From Lepas anatifera (taxonomy: Eukaryota; Arthropoda; Thecostraca; Lepadidae), in assembly GCA_034440635.1 (NCBI GenBank), contig JAOTON010000056.1, positions 1,087,501-1,151,500 on the forward strand: a stretch of 64,000 nucleotides of DNA. The letters are read 5' to 3'. Under the pieces are notes generated by a model. The model was not told where the DNA came from. It was given only the letters and a program-made list of their open reading frames with translations, and ran no database searches. Positions 1 to 9,696 of the stretch are shown one piece after another. The first letter of the stretch is position 1, and every line of letters begins with the position of its first letter. Made by a program: the position numbers and the translations under genes.

Positions 1-220
1 CGAATCGAAGCTATCAAACTCACCCTTGCCTCAGCTATTGAAGAATTCGATGCTCGGTTGCAGTTGCTTCATCAAAAACTATAGTTATAAGTGTCTCGCA
101 TTGATCTCGTGTGGTCTGAAATTTCTCCTCCCTAGACGAGTTTCCGACAATGTGTATTTAGGTTTATACGCGACACTAAAAGGTTTTGACTCCCAATCGC
201 CTTTCCCGGGTCTTGTTTGG

Positions 221-2936
221 GCGGCGCGGCGCACATAGGCCCTAAATGCCTCCGTCCGTGGCCAATATTACGAAAATGCAACTTTTTCTAAATCATTTCC
301 TGAGCACATATACTGATAGAGAATTCTTCACTGCACTTGAAACAGGCATGGAAAACACAAACCGTGCTACGGAAGTCTTTGTAGAGTTGTTTGAAGTAAG
401 CACTCGGGTGCGCCACCCGCGGACCAGAGATCTGCAGCGAAAACTACGTACATTTCATTATGCTTAAAATCGACCATGAAAGCAAGAACAGGTCAAAGTA
501 TGGCAATACCACTGTTGTGTGAGCCCTTTGCGATGGGTTTAGCTATAAAATAATGCAAAAATAGTTTTGACAACTATTTTATAGACCATTCTCTCAGTAT
601 TCTGCATATCTCAAAAACTGTTCGATTTACAAATACAAAGAGAGGGATTTAAAACTTGGCCAGCATCGGCCCAGCATAAGACTACCATCAAACGATTCCC
701 CAGGATGTGCTCTACAAGAGCAAGTCAAAATATTTTGCGTCCACTTGCAGCCCCGTGCTCCAGATGACATATAATAACTCAGGTTGTGGCTCCAACCAGG
801 CCGCTGCGGTGCTAACGCAACGCCGTGGGCTACCGAATAGAGGCATGGACCGGCCAAGAATGAGCAATATGGAGTTGACTATCAGAGAACAATGCTATAA
901 TAAATGCCTAGAAGTGCAGAAGTTAGTTTATACAATTTCAAAGCACTATATCCGTCTAAATTTGTGTATTGGCTGCTGTGTTGACTGTTATCCAAATACC
1001 CGTAGGGACTGCCGACAACGAACCATTTATTGCATGAGAAATGTTCCTGCTAGGTATGTCAATCTCGGGATTGGGATCCTGCTATTTTCAAAAAGCCTTA
1101 ATCACGGGATTAAGCCTCTCGTGATCCCGGGATACAGACATTTATTATAAAACCTTCAAGCAATGCCGGGACAGCAAAAAACGATACCTAGGAATCCTGT
1201 TTTGCTGCATATCACGTTAAACCACATATGGTGAATACCAGTCATACCTTTTCATCCAAATGAACGGTCTCCGTAACCATCGGAGTTCCGAGGTGTCCTA
1301 GGGATGCAATCGGGAATCGAATTTCCTCGCCGTTCCCACTGTCATAAGCTGACGCAAGATGACGCTCGGGCTGCTCAGGTGACCTACGTCCCATAGTTGG
1401 CGATACCGCGATATCATATGTAGCGGAGGGTGGGCGGGGGGGGCAGAAACGTACTGACCTTCACGGACTGATATTTTGACATGCCTTGTTGAGGAAACAC
1501 ATGGTAGGGATATATTCTACCCCTTTCTTCTACTCTGCGTATTAAGACGCGCACTGGAGGGGCCTCGGATACTCTCCCAACTATTTTTTCGGGATGACCG
1601 GAGAACCGCTCGTAGCCAAAACACGGGAATGGGTCGCATTTGGAAAATTTAACAGCGCGTCGAATAGTGAAATAATTTTGAAAATTTGTCGAAAATTGTT
1701 TGATTTATAGGCTTCTAAAGTCCGACCTACATTTTGAAATCGCCGCGACCGCGCAGTCGAACCGGTTTGCTTGCATTGGAGACCAAGTGGTGACGTCACA
1801 GTGTCATATAGACGGGATTATTTGTCAAGGTCACCTCACTGAAGGTCGAGGTCAAAGTTCAAAGTCATACCAGCAATTTCAAGGTTATTGACTCCGGTGC
1901 TTTATGTGTCCCAGTCGACGTATATTATGCTATGACGTCGTAGTAAAGGTAACCCAGGTGTAAGTTCAAGGTCAAAGGTCAAGGTTAAAGATCATGGGTA
2001 AAGGTCAATCCTCCTTTCCAGCACAGGGTTTGCTATAGTGCTACTTTAAGTTTGCATAATAGGGAATATACCATATTGTGGCGTCATAGGTCGATGACCT
2101 TGAATGACCTAGACCTCAAAAATGAAGGAAAGATTCTTTGCGACACAACCTCTATGACCGTGGTCCGGCCTTAGCTTACTCTCGGCTTTTTCCACGTATT
2201 ATCAGGGCATTTCCCAATAGGTCCCAAGCATGGCCAAAATTTGACCTTTACGACCTCGTTTGACCTTGACAATATAGACCTAGGTCAATGAAAATTAGTT
2301 ATGATGTAGATCACCATAGCCAACCCCTAATCGGCATTTCTTAAGCCTCTAAGTTTCCGATATCTCAGGGGGCTTACCAGCTCCCCATCCTGTGCGCGTT
2401 AATGTCGGACCCCTCTCCAGTGTGGTTGTTAATAATCACTCGAATACCGGTTATAATAGAACATTCCCATGCAGAAAAGTGTTACAGTTATACCAAAAGC
2501 TGGCTTAGAAGAAAAACCAAGCTCAAATACACATTTATGATGCCTCCCGTTTTGTTGTTCGTGGTGACGCTTATGAATTTATGGCAGACCAAGATTGCTG
2601 TATCGTTGTTCATGGATTAAATGTTTTTGTTTGCAGTGTTTCAAACTACAATTCGGTCACAACGCATGGCGCCACGACAACATCTGCAAAATATTTTACG
2701 GACACCTCGGGCTGGATTAAGTTGCTCCAAATGCCCCTCTTTTCACTGTCCTGATTACACCCATGTAAAATAAAACCTATATGCCGAATGCAAGTTTTAT
2801 GCGCTGTTCAATTGTCTGTCAAATGAGCTCCTTTGTTCAAAATCGGGGGAATTTGCGGTATTGCGAAGGAGTTTTCCACGAAAGTAATATTGGCCACGGA
2901 CGAGGCATTTAGGGCCTATGTGCGGCGTAGCGGCGT
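221..2936. mobile_element. Degraded DNA element with ~50 bp inverted termini
   Basis: The sequence at 221-271 (GCACATAGGCCCTAAATGCC..., ending GGCCAATATTAC) is matched in reverse complement at 2884-2936 with one small indel and a few substitutions. The ~2.7 kb between has no transposase-like ORF, so this would be a non-autonomous or decayed element. A younger TTAA-family element (1542-2432) sits inside it. No target-site duplication could be fixed because the outer edges of the termini decay gradually. It may lie in an upstream intron of PHYH, since the 3' exons follow on the same strand. Confidence 0.55.
1542..2432. mobile_element. TTAA-bounded GACCT-rich element, copy 1
   Basis: TTAA then GACGCGCACTGGAGG on the left mirrors CCTCTCCAGTGTGGTTGTTAA on the right. 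The interior is full of AGGTCA/TGACCT hexamers, including a perfect AGGTCA-A-AGGTCA at 1969-1981. It is clearly related along its length to the copy at 29238-34383 (for example TTTTTCGGGATGACCG near the left end and the CCAATAGGTCC region near the right). There is no coding capacity. I infer a non-autonomous transposon; TTAA at both ends fits a piggyBac-type target but no transposase is present. Confidence 0.7.
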
Positions 2937-3099
2937 CACATTTTGAATGGGGGCGCGACGGGCGGACCCTACCTGCGGCGGGATGTGTGGCATGTGCCGC
3001 TGAATTTTGTGCGACACGAGAGGCGCTCCGATTTATGCACCTAGTGCTTATGCGCCAATCGTATAAAACTCAAATAAACTGTTTCAAAATAAGCAATGC

Positions 3100-3755
3100 C
3101 ACTGAAAATATCAAATATCGAAACCCAGCGAAACAGTTGTTAGGTTTTACATCTACCAGCTGTACAAGTTTACTGCCACTTGTTAAGTACTCTCAATGTG
3201 CGTGATCAAACTTATGGTCACCATAAGAAAATAAGCGTGAGAATAAACATTTCATAATAACCGTGAATAATTAGTCCAGATACAAGCATAATGAGATAGC
3301 ATAAGCATAAAGAATAAGCGTTTCACAATAAGCATGATGGAGTCCAGATACGCCTATGCGATGGAAACTTGGGTAAACCAATTTTCATAGAAACGGCGGC
3401 TGTCCTGAATTCCTTTCCTGGTGTTCGAGACACTCAAAGCCAGTTGCCATCATTTTGGGAAGAATCATAAATACAAACCCCGATGGGTCTCGGATCCACC
3501 GCTGGGGCCGCTAGTAGAAGCAGCATCGCAAATCTGGTGGCAGAAAAACATGGAATCACGGAGCGATTACGTCTTATGAGGCGCAAGCTGATTCTGGGTG
3601 GCGAGTAAACTCGCCTAGATTTAGTATCGGTCAATGCTGGGTGCTCCGGGGGAGTGAGGCTGCTCCGGGTATGAACCTCAAGTCCTGCCTCTTGGTTTCA
3701 TTCGCTGACTACGGACCGGTGTGTGTCTCAACTCGCGCTCTGTGCCCCGTTTCAG
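3100..3755. other. Unassigned stretch before PHYH exons
   Basis: AT-rich sequence with several imperfect AATAAGCGT-like and AGTCCAGATAC repeats (3220-3350), then a GC-richer part. A short open stretch at 3483-3607 (MGLGSTAGAASRSSIANLVA... RLRLMRRKLILGGE) looks protein-like but I do not recognise it. Read into the next frame it continues SPRFSIGQCWVLRGS, so it could be a frameshifted fragment of a mobile-element protein. It was not annotated as a gene. Confidence 0.4.
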
Positions 3756-3890
3756 AACGGTGTGAATAAGATGTACCACGGGGTGCGCGGCTTCGACGAC
3801 CTGCCCAAGACCTACCTGGAGATGCAGAAGGGCGACACGGTGTTCTTCCATCCGCTGCTGCTTCATGGCTCCGGGGCCAACACCACCCAG
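3756..3890 (+). CDS. PHYH: Phytanoyl-CoA 2-hydroxylase, antepenultimate coding exon
   Basis: This 45-codon exon encodes part of the double-stranded beta-helix core of peroxisomal phytanoyl-CoA dioxygenase, the Fe(II)/2-oxoglutarate enzyme that starts alpha-oxidation of 3-methyl-branched fatty acyl-CoAs. It reads NGVNKMYHGVRGF... then KGDTVFFHPLLLHGSG, which lines up without gaps with the human family. The histidine in LLLHGSG (codon 3864-3866) matches the second iron-ligand histidine (H264 in human), and the asparagine five residues on matches N269. A pyrimidine-rich tract ending TTCAG precedes the exon and GTGAGG follows it. Both ends are phase 0. Earlier exons with the HxD motif and the N-terminal targeting signal were not found in the window. 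The segment looks intact, with no stop or frameshift. Confidence 0.93.
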
Positions 3891-4454
3891 GTGAGGCTCA
3901 CCAACCGCTTCACCTCGAAGCTGAAAGCACTTCTGCCCACGCCGGCTTATACCAACACCGATTTTCTTCTTCTGCTGTATGTATTGAGGTGCGTTAAGTG
4001 CATATATTAGCATTGCCTCTAGTGCCTTGCAGATGTCTATTCTTCACGAATATTTTCTCGTGTAACGCATTGTGCAAGGATTTGTATTGTGACTGAAAAA
4101 ACGGAATGTGTTCCAGCTGATTTTTCTATAATCAGCGGGAGAGTTTGCCTGTAATTAGGACATTGATGACCGCAGATATTTACCAGGATTAACCTCAACC
4201 AGCCAAACTTGTTCAACTTTGCACTTCTAGCGCGTACGAATCAGTTCCGTGTTTGTGGCTCGCTTGTGCACCCGTGACAGGCTCGGCTGTCGCGGCCTCC
4301 ACCATATTTTGGCAACGTAGCTGTCACAACTAAAACCGGATATGCGCATCAGAAAACCTAGTAAAAAAGTGTCAAATGTCTAGCCCATCGACAGTGGTGG
4401 GTTGGCCGCATGTAGATGTCGCTCGGAAATAGCGCCGGGTGTGGCGCCTGGCAG

Positions 4455-4595
4455 GGCTTCCGAAAGGCCATCTCCTGCCACTACGCGGCGTCCGAGAACC
4501 ACTACATCGACGTCAGCGGCACCAGTCAGGAGAGCCTGGCCAAGGAGGTGATGGCGCTGGCCACCAAACGCGGCATCACTGACTCGGAGCTGACC
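4455..4595 (+). CDS. PHYH: Phytanoyl-CoA 2-hydroxylase, penultimate coding exon
   Basis: This 47-codon exon begins [20 protein letters not shown] and ends [11 protein letters not shown]. It continues directly from the previous exon (HGSGANTTQ joined to GFRKAISC), as in vertebrate PHYH. The arginine of GFRK (4461-4463) matches R275 of the human enzyme, which binds the 2-oxoglutarate carboxylate and is a known Refsum-disease site. The acceptor is GCCTGGCAG and the donor is GTGAGT; both junctions are phase 0. [11 protein letters not shown] is the conserved C-terminal helix. The 564 bp intron upstream is ordinary. The 920 bp intron downstream is largely a minisatellite derived from the next exon's own acceptor region. 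Confidence 0.93.
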
Positions 4596-4626
4596 GTGAG
4601 TAACGCCGCCGGCGCCGCCAGGTCAG

Positions 4627-4695
4627 CGATCACGTCATCTCGAGCAATGTTAGACGTGTCAGGTCCTGATCACGTGATCTCGAGCAATGTTAGAC
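4627..4695 (+). repeat. Short tandem duplication in PHYH intron
   Basis: ATCACGTCATCTCGAGCAAT and its continuation GTTAGAC (from about 4628) recur about 40 bp later as ATCACGTGATCTCGAGCAAT (from about 4668). The two copies lie just inside the last intron of PHYH. Confidence 0.75.
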
Positions 4696-4924
4696 AAGCA
4701 CAAATAAATTAGATTGGTAAACAGTGGGCGCGACCTATTTCCAATATAGCATTTGATTTCATTACTTTGGGTTCCAATGTTTGTCTAGGGATTTTTCTGA
4801 CTGTGTTCAGGAAGGTTACGTAACTTTATCGTTTCAGTCTATGAGGTGATTCCGCTGCGTGCGGTGGTCGTCAGTTGTCGATGACTATATAACCCCTGAT
4901 TGAAACCTTACTCCGTCGTGGCTG

Positions 4925-5515
4925 TTCGCTGACGTGTGGAAGTGTCTGTCTCGGCATTTCGCTGACGTGTGGAAGTGTCTGTCCGGCAGTTCGCTGACGT
5001 GTGGAAGTGTCTGTCTCGGCAGTTCGCTGACGTGTGGAAGTGTCTGTCCGGCAGTTCGCTGACGTGTGGAAGTGTCTTGTCTCGGCAGTTCGATGACGTG
5101 TGGAAGTGTCTGTCTCGGCAGTTCGCTGACGTGTGGAAGTGTCTGTCCGGCAGTTCGCTGACGTGTGGAAGTGTCTGTCTCGGCAGTTCGCTGACGTGTG
5201 GGAGTGTCTGTCTCGGCAGTTCGCTGACGTGTGGAAGTGTCTGTCTCGGCAGTTCGCTGACGTGTGGAAGTGTCTGTCCCGGCAGTTCGCTGACGTGTGG
5301 AAGTGTCTGTCCCGGCAGTTCGCTGACGTGTGGAAGTGTCTGTCTCGGCAGTTCGCTGACGTGTGGAAGTGTCTGTCTCGGCAGTTTGCTGACGTGTGGA
5401 AGTGTCTGTCTCGGCAGTTCGCTGACGTGTGGAAGTGTCTGTCTCGGCAGTTCGCTGACGTGTGGAAGTGTCTGTCTCGGCAGTTCGCTGACGTGTGGAA
5501 GTGTCTGTCCGGCAG
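4925..5515 (+). repeat. Minisatellite made of the PHYH last-exon splice acceptor
   Basis: Eighteen tandem copies of a 32-34 bp unit end at the PHYH last exon, which is itself the 19th. The unit is TTCGCTGACGTGTGGAAG followed by TGTCTGTCTCGGCAG: 18 bases of exon, then a pyrimidine-rich tract with AG. GACGTGTGG recurs at 4931, 4964, 4996, 5029, 5061, 5095, 5128, 5160, 5193, 5226, 5259, 5292, 5325, 5358, 5391, 5424, 5457 and 5490, then 5522 in the exon. Most spacings are 33; a few are 32 (CCGGCAG form) and one is 34. The first two copies lack the AG (CTG and CAT); the other 16 keep it. Long open frames on both strands across this block are products of the repeat, not separate genes. Confidence 0.95.
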
Positions 5516-5575
5516 TTCGCTGACGTGTGGAAGTTCCGCTCCCGGCTGGCTCGCGGTCTGGAGGTGACACTCTAG
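5516..5575 (+). CDS. PHYH: Phytanoyl-CoA 2-hydroxylase, last coding exon
   Basis: This 20-codon terminal exon encodes FADVWKFRSRLARGLEVTL and ends with TAG. It matches the family's C-terminal signature (human: DIWMFRARLVKG...), so ELT|FADVWKFRSRL completes the enzyme's normal length. Its acceptor is the CCGGCAG just before 5516 and it joins in phase 0. The first 18 bases (TTCGCTGACGTGTGGAAG) are repeated 18 more times upstream within the adjoining minisatellite. The exon is recognisable as real because only this copy continues into TTCCGCTCCCGG instead of the repeat's TGTCTGTC. No clear AATAAA polyadenylation signal was seen in the next few hundred bases. Confidence 0.88.
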   Translation, partial: FADVWKFRSRLARGLEVTL

Positions 5576-5779
5576 TCGACCTCTGACGTCTTGGGGCTCC
5601 GTTCCTGGAGGTGGGACTCTGGTCCGCATCTGACGTCGTGGAGCCCTGTGCTGACGTCTTCAGACGACGTCGAGGAAGTAATTTTGGCCGCAGACTTGTG
5701 GCGCTTCCGGGGCTTAACACCCGCCTCCCATCCGGCTTCACCCCAGTGAGGGTCAAACTATGGGTTCTCTCTCCTGGGT

Positions 5780-6290
5780 TCCTCTCCGTTTGGTCTGGGT
5801 TCCTATGCGAGATAGAAACAAGCAAATGGTGGTAAATAGTCCGTATGAAATCAGGACAAAACTAAGTCGGTCACTTTTCAACTCAGGTCTTTATAGAGAT
5901 CATAACAGGTTCAAGAAGGTGGCAGGTTAGGGATAGCTTCTTAGCTCTCGCTTCCGACAGGGTTAAAGAGAACGTGGCAACTTTATCGTGAGATTTGAAC
6001 TGAGATAGCCTTGCGACAGAGTACTCCGAGAAACGCCTGTGAGACATTTCATCTGTAAAATAACCATTTGTAGAGGAATCAGAGTATATTTAGAGGTGTT
6101 GATTTTCCCCCATTTCCTAGTTTACCCATGCATTTCCAACTGAGAGGTTGATCTGTGCCTGACCCTAGTCATCGATGTAAAACATATCTTTGATTACGCC
6201 TGTTCTCACTAGTTCCACTTGACGTTTTTTTTTTTTTTGAAGACGAGGTCATTTGACTTGGTGTAGTGACCTGGTCTGAAATACCCTACA
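5780..6290. mobile_element. Remnant of a TTAA-family (GACCT-rich) element
   Basis: CCTATGCGAGATAG near 5803, a Gly/Thr-free AT-rich body, ATGCATTTCCAA...GAGAGGTTGA near 6130 and GTCATCGATGTAAAA near 6170 follow the same order as in the element at 49280-50531. Termini were not found, so this is a truncated old copy lying just downstream of the PHYH stop codon. Confidence 0.6.
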
Positions 6291-6454
6291 CCTGAAATTA
6301 TAGCCAAAGTTCGCAAATTATCAAGGTTTAGGTGTACCAATCATGACCTTTCACTACGTCGGAAACGGCCGAAGGTCGTTTTTGCCCCTGTTGCCCACTG
6401 GGGTGAGGGTTAGATGTGAATTTTCGATTGTATCGGATAAAAGTCGGGGCTGCG

Positions 6455-6538
6455 TTCTGTTTACGTGTTGGGCGCGATATAGCCTAGACGCTGAAGGCGC
6501 CCTATAAACCCCAATACACACACATTCTGTTTACGTGT
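6455..6538. mobile_element. 56 bp retroposed fragment with 14 bp target duplication
   Basis: TTCTGTTTACGTGT occurs at 6455-6468 and again exactly at 6525-6538. The 56 bp between (TGGGCGCGATATAGCC... ending CCCCAATACACACACA) has the look of a 5'-truncated SINE or LINE tail with a short A/C-rich end. A perfect 14 bp flanking repeat is typical of target-primed reverse transcription. Confidence 0.6.
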
Positions 6539-6539
6539 G

Positions 6540-8800
6540 GTGTTACGCTGGGTTGCGCGGGTGGTGCCATCTTTCGGCCGAGTCCGGAGTCACCAGCGGG
6601 TTGGCTGGCGCCGGTTGGGTTGAGGGGACGCAGGATCGCCAGCTGATAGTCCCTTCTATTCGACTGTGTACACCCGAGTGATGTTTTTAACGTGTGTTTG
6701 TAGCGGGGAATCGTATTTTTAGAATCCGTGGGACTGTAGACAATGTACGTACATGCTCAGGATATTGTATGGGCAGGCACCTAAGTTGATTTGGGTGGTC
6801 TCCAACATGCACCCTGCTGTTTTATGGGTGACAGTAGATGCGATGCTGCATGGCGGCGCTTTGTTTATGAACATGTTAAGCATTGTTAGCACGAGGCCAG
6901 GGCTTATGTGATCTGATTGTACTAATCTCCTGAACTGAAGGATGTTCTGTATTTATGGGAGGTGTTTTAGAGCTGTATAGGTGACTCACCGTGTGTCCAA
7001 CCTGCCTGTGAGTGATAGCTTTACGTACCTTGGTGGAGGAGCTGAGGTCTGCTGAAGGAAATTGCAGTTCTCAGGCTCTTGGTAACATCGGTATGTTTCG
7101 AAATGACATAGTTGACCAGTTGTTGGCTGAGAATGTTGATGTTCGTTAAGTTAGTGGGCTGGCTTTCTAATAACACTATTATCTGAGGTTTTTGACAGCT
7201 TAGAAGAGAATGTTTATCTGCTTGTTTAAAAATGAAGTGGTTTCATCTTAGATAGTGTTTGGAAGGCAGACTTGTGCCTAGATGTCGTGGGAACTTCCTA
7301 GATTTATTTTCTGCGACAGCTGCAGCGACATAATCACGGGATTTTCCATGTTGGTGCTGAGTTTGGGAGGCGCGCGCTGACCTACGGACCCCTTGCTACG
7401 GACCCACCAAACATAAACACCAATATTTTTTCGGGAAAGGCCTAAGGCTTTCAAAAGGTGGTCAGATAACCCTTAAGCTCGGGGCCTGCTTGGGACCTTT
7501 GGGGTTCTTTCCTCATTTGTTCGTATCGTCTCTCGGCTTTAAGTTTTGTCGATATCAGTTAAGTTGTACCTGCTTTGATTGTAATTTTTTCTCGATTGGA
7601 CCTAGGTTTCGCGTTGGTCTGGTGGTTGGCATGTTCGCTTTCCACGTGGCTCTCCCGGGCTGAGCCGTGATGCTTTGGTTCAGGGCGCAGACCGAGGCAT
7701 CACGGGTGGAGTCAGAACTGCCAGAATAGAGTCGCCAATCATCGGCAAGGGATATGATATGAACAACTCGATTCGGAACCTGCCGCACAGAGCCCTACCC
7801 TAACAAAAGGCGCCGTATTTCTGGAGTCGGCTGCGGGCGTCCGAGGAGCCCTTGGTAACTCCAAGCTGCCGGCGGGGTCATCCGTTCGGCGATGCTTGCA
7901 CTCTTTGGTGGAGCTGATACAGACTGGCCCGTCTAAATAATTTCAATTGCTGAGTGAATTTTTTGGTTGCTTATTAAGAAGAATAGAGGAACTCGAGCGC
8001 TGTATCGCTATGAGAGATGATCACATTGATCAGCGGGAGCAGTGCATCAGCATCAGAGATGAGGTCATCTTCAACCAGTTGTTATTTTTTTCGGGTTTGA
8101 TGACCGCAGCCCTACAGGGCTCCAGTGGCGTAGATATTCGTAGCGCAAGCCCTCGGGCGAGGCTGCCGTTCTCGCCATCTCGGCGCATCGTTGGCAGACC
8201 GGTGCGGTGGAGGTACTGGGACATTCCCAAGCTCGAGCGACAAGTCGACCCGCTCGACAGTGACGCGTGACACAAAGATCTTTTGTCTGGTTCTGCTCCC
8301 CAGCGTACACTGCACAGGAGACGTGGCTGATACAACGCTGAAGCTGCTCTGGGCTTTGTAAAGATCATATCTCTTCACGGTCGTTTGGAGGCTCCCCTGA
8401 CAGTCTTGTGGTCATCACTGAGGCACATTTCTTCATAAGACATTATATTTGCTTCGGACCAGGTCTGTGTAGCGCGTTAGTGCGGAGATGTGCATACAGG
8501 CGGAATGTCTTATTCGATTTATGCCTGCTGATGGTCCGGGGCTGGTTTCCAGTAGCCCCTATTATCTGTATAGAGGTATATGCATGTATATGTACAGAGG
8601 TCCTAATGAGGACGAAAGCGTAGGAAAAAGACAACGTACCTTTTGGAAAACTATTTGTCTTCACAAATGATATTGCTCATCTCGCTATGAAACAAAACAT
8701 CATGACGATTTGACCAATTGGAACACTTGCGTCCAATAATATTATATATTTGTACTAGAAGTCTCTGATATTTACGTCTAGCAACAGAAACGCTTCTGTG
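6540..8800. other. Unassigned stretch
   Basis: No recognisable gene. At 7612-7690 a tRNA-like A-box start (TGGTCTGGTGGTTGGC) followed ~60 bp later by GGTTCAGGGC may be a tRNA-derived SINE head, but the match is weak. A GC-rich open segment at 7947-8270 has an ELERCIAMRDDHIDQREQCI heptad-like start but no family I can name. The rest is non-repetitive AT-rich sequence. Confidence 0.4.
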
Positions 8801-8812
8801 ATTAGAGGGGAA

Positions 8813-8941
8813 ATGACGCTCATCAGCTACCTGGCTGTCTGGCTCTGCCTTGTCCGCGCTGCCACCTTACCGACGGAACCGCAAGATCCCGGGCATCCGT
8901 TCATTCCACTTGGGAAAATCTACCCTAGCCACAGCTCGTGA
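8813..8941 (+). CDS. Short ORF with signal-peptide-like start (possible first exon)
   Basis: A 42-residue ORF begins MTLISYLAVWLCLVRAATLP and ends YPSHSS before TGA. The first ~17 residues are a short n-region, a hydrophobic core and a small-residue AxA-type cleavage context, as in secretory signal peptides. The following residues are proline-rich (PTEPQDPGHPF). The codons are GC-rich, like the PHYH exons and unlike the AT-rich surroundings. The sequence CTC|GTGAAC near the stop could be a splice donor, which would make this a first exon of a secreted protein, but no downstream exon was recognised. It may equally be chance. Confidence 0.3.
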   Translation: MTLISYLAVWLCLVRAATLPTEPQDPGHPFIPLGKIYPSHSS

Positions 8942-8967
8942 ACGTTAACAGATACTGTGAAAACAAC

Positions 8968-9207
8968 CAGTGGTGGATCTAGGCGATCGGTTTGGGAGGG
9001 GCAAACCAAAGTAAAAAAGCAAAAAACCACAGTGAAAAATTGCGCCACACATTCGCCGGTAGAATTTTGGGTATTTGACCCGAAAAAAACGTAACTGGGT
9101 GAAAAATATGGATTCCAGTGGGTACTTTTTTCTATCCAAAAACATAGTTTTGCCCCGAACTTGTCCTTGAGGGGAATGCCTTCTTTGCCCCCTTGGATCC
9201 GCCATTG
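8968..9207. mobile_element. hAT-like MITE, 240 bp, with 8 bp target duplication
   Basis: The ends are CAGTGGTGGATCTAGG and, on the right, CTTGGATCCGCCATTG, which are imperfect inverted repeats. The flanking octamers are AAAACAAC (8960-8967) and AACACAAC (9208-9215), 7 of 8 identical. CAGTGG-type termini with an 8 bp duplication are the hallmark of hAT elements. There is no coding capacity. Confidence 0.7.
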
Positions 9208-9215
9208 AACACAAC

Positions 9216-9690
9216 CCCACACCGCAAACAGTTGAATCATGCTGCGTCCATGGCCAACAAAGTACAATATATATCCGAAAGCAGAAGGAGCGAAATTATG
9301 TGACGAATGCTAAGGATTCTGAAACATTACTGCTTGATATGTCAAGGGCCCTAGATGAGAAAAGTGAAAAGTAAAAGGCGACAGCTGTGAGAAGATCCCC
9401 CAAAAAAACACTAAAAATACTTGGAATCCCACAACAGATCCCTGCGGAACACCCACGAAAGTAAAAAAGAGCATAAAACAGCTTAAATGAACCTAAAAAG
9501 GGTGTAAAAGCACAGGTGAGATTTGGAATGAACTAAAACGCTGTTAAAAAAACCAACTCCGTCGAAAAACTAAGATTCTGTGCGTAAATTAAGCTGTATA
9601 TGTGCACTAAAATTCAAAGTATTCACTAAAACCGCAATGGAAGCCTCAAGAACAGTGCAGACCCTGGATAAAAGGGAAATGAAAGTCAGG
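9216..9690. other. Unassigned AT-rich stretch
   Basis: A-rich sequence without ORFs, repeats or recognisable sites; it may be part of the body of the Penelope-like or other element whose hammerhead-like motif follows at about 9700. Confidence 0.4.
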
Positions 9691-9696
9691 GAAAGC

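Noticed and set aside
1542..2432. DR1 site at 1969-1981 as a PPAR-type enhancer of PHYH
   Set aside because: PHYH is a peroxisomal lipid gene, so the idea is tempting, but the motif belongs to a dispersed transposon family with the same site at about 29552, so gene-specific function cannot be claimed from sequence.
3483..3680. Protein-like segment SSIANLVAEKHGITERLRLM followed, in another frame, by SPRFSIGQCWVLRGS
   Set aside because: It needs a frameshift, has no splice sites that join it to the PHYH exons in phase, and I cannot assign a family with confidence; the GQCW..RGS part only loosely recalls a SUN-domain segment.
4871..5825. Long open frames on both strands (up to 305 codons) through 4871-5825
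   Set aside because: They are translations of the 32-34 bp minisatellite in different frames; a unit near 33 bp keeps several frames open. Only the last-exon reading at 5516-5575 has independent support from the PHYH family.
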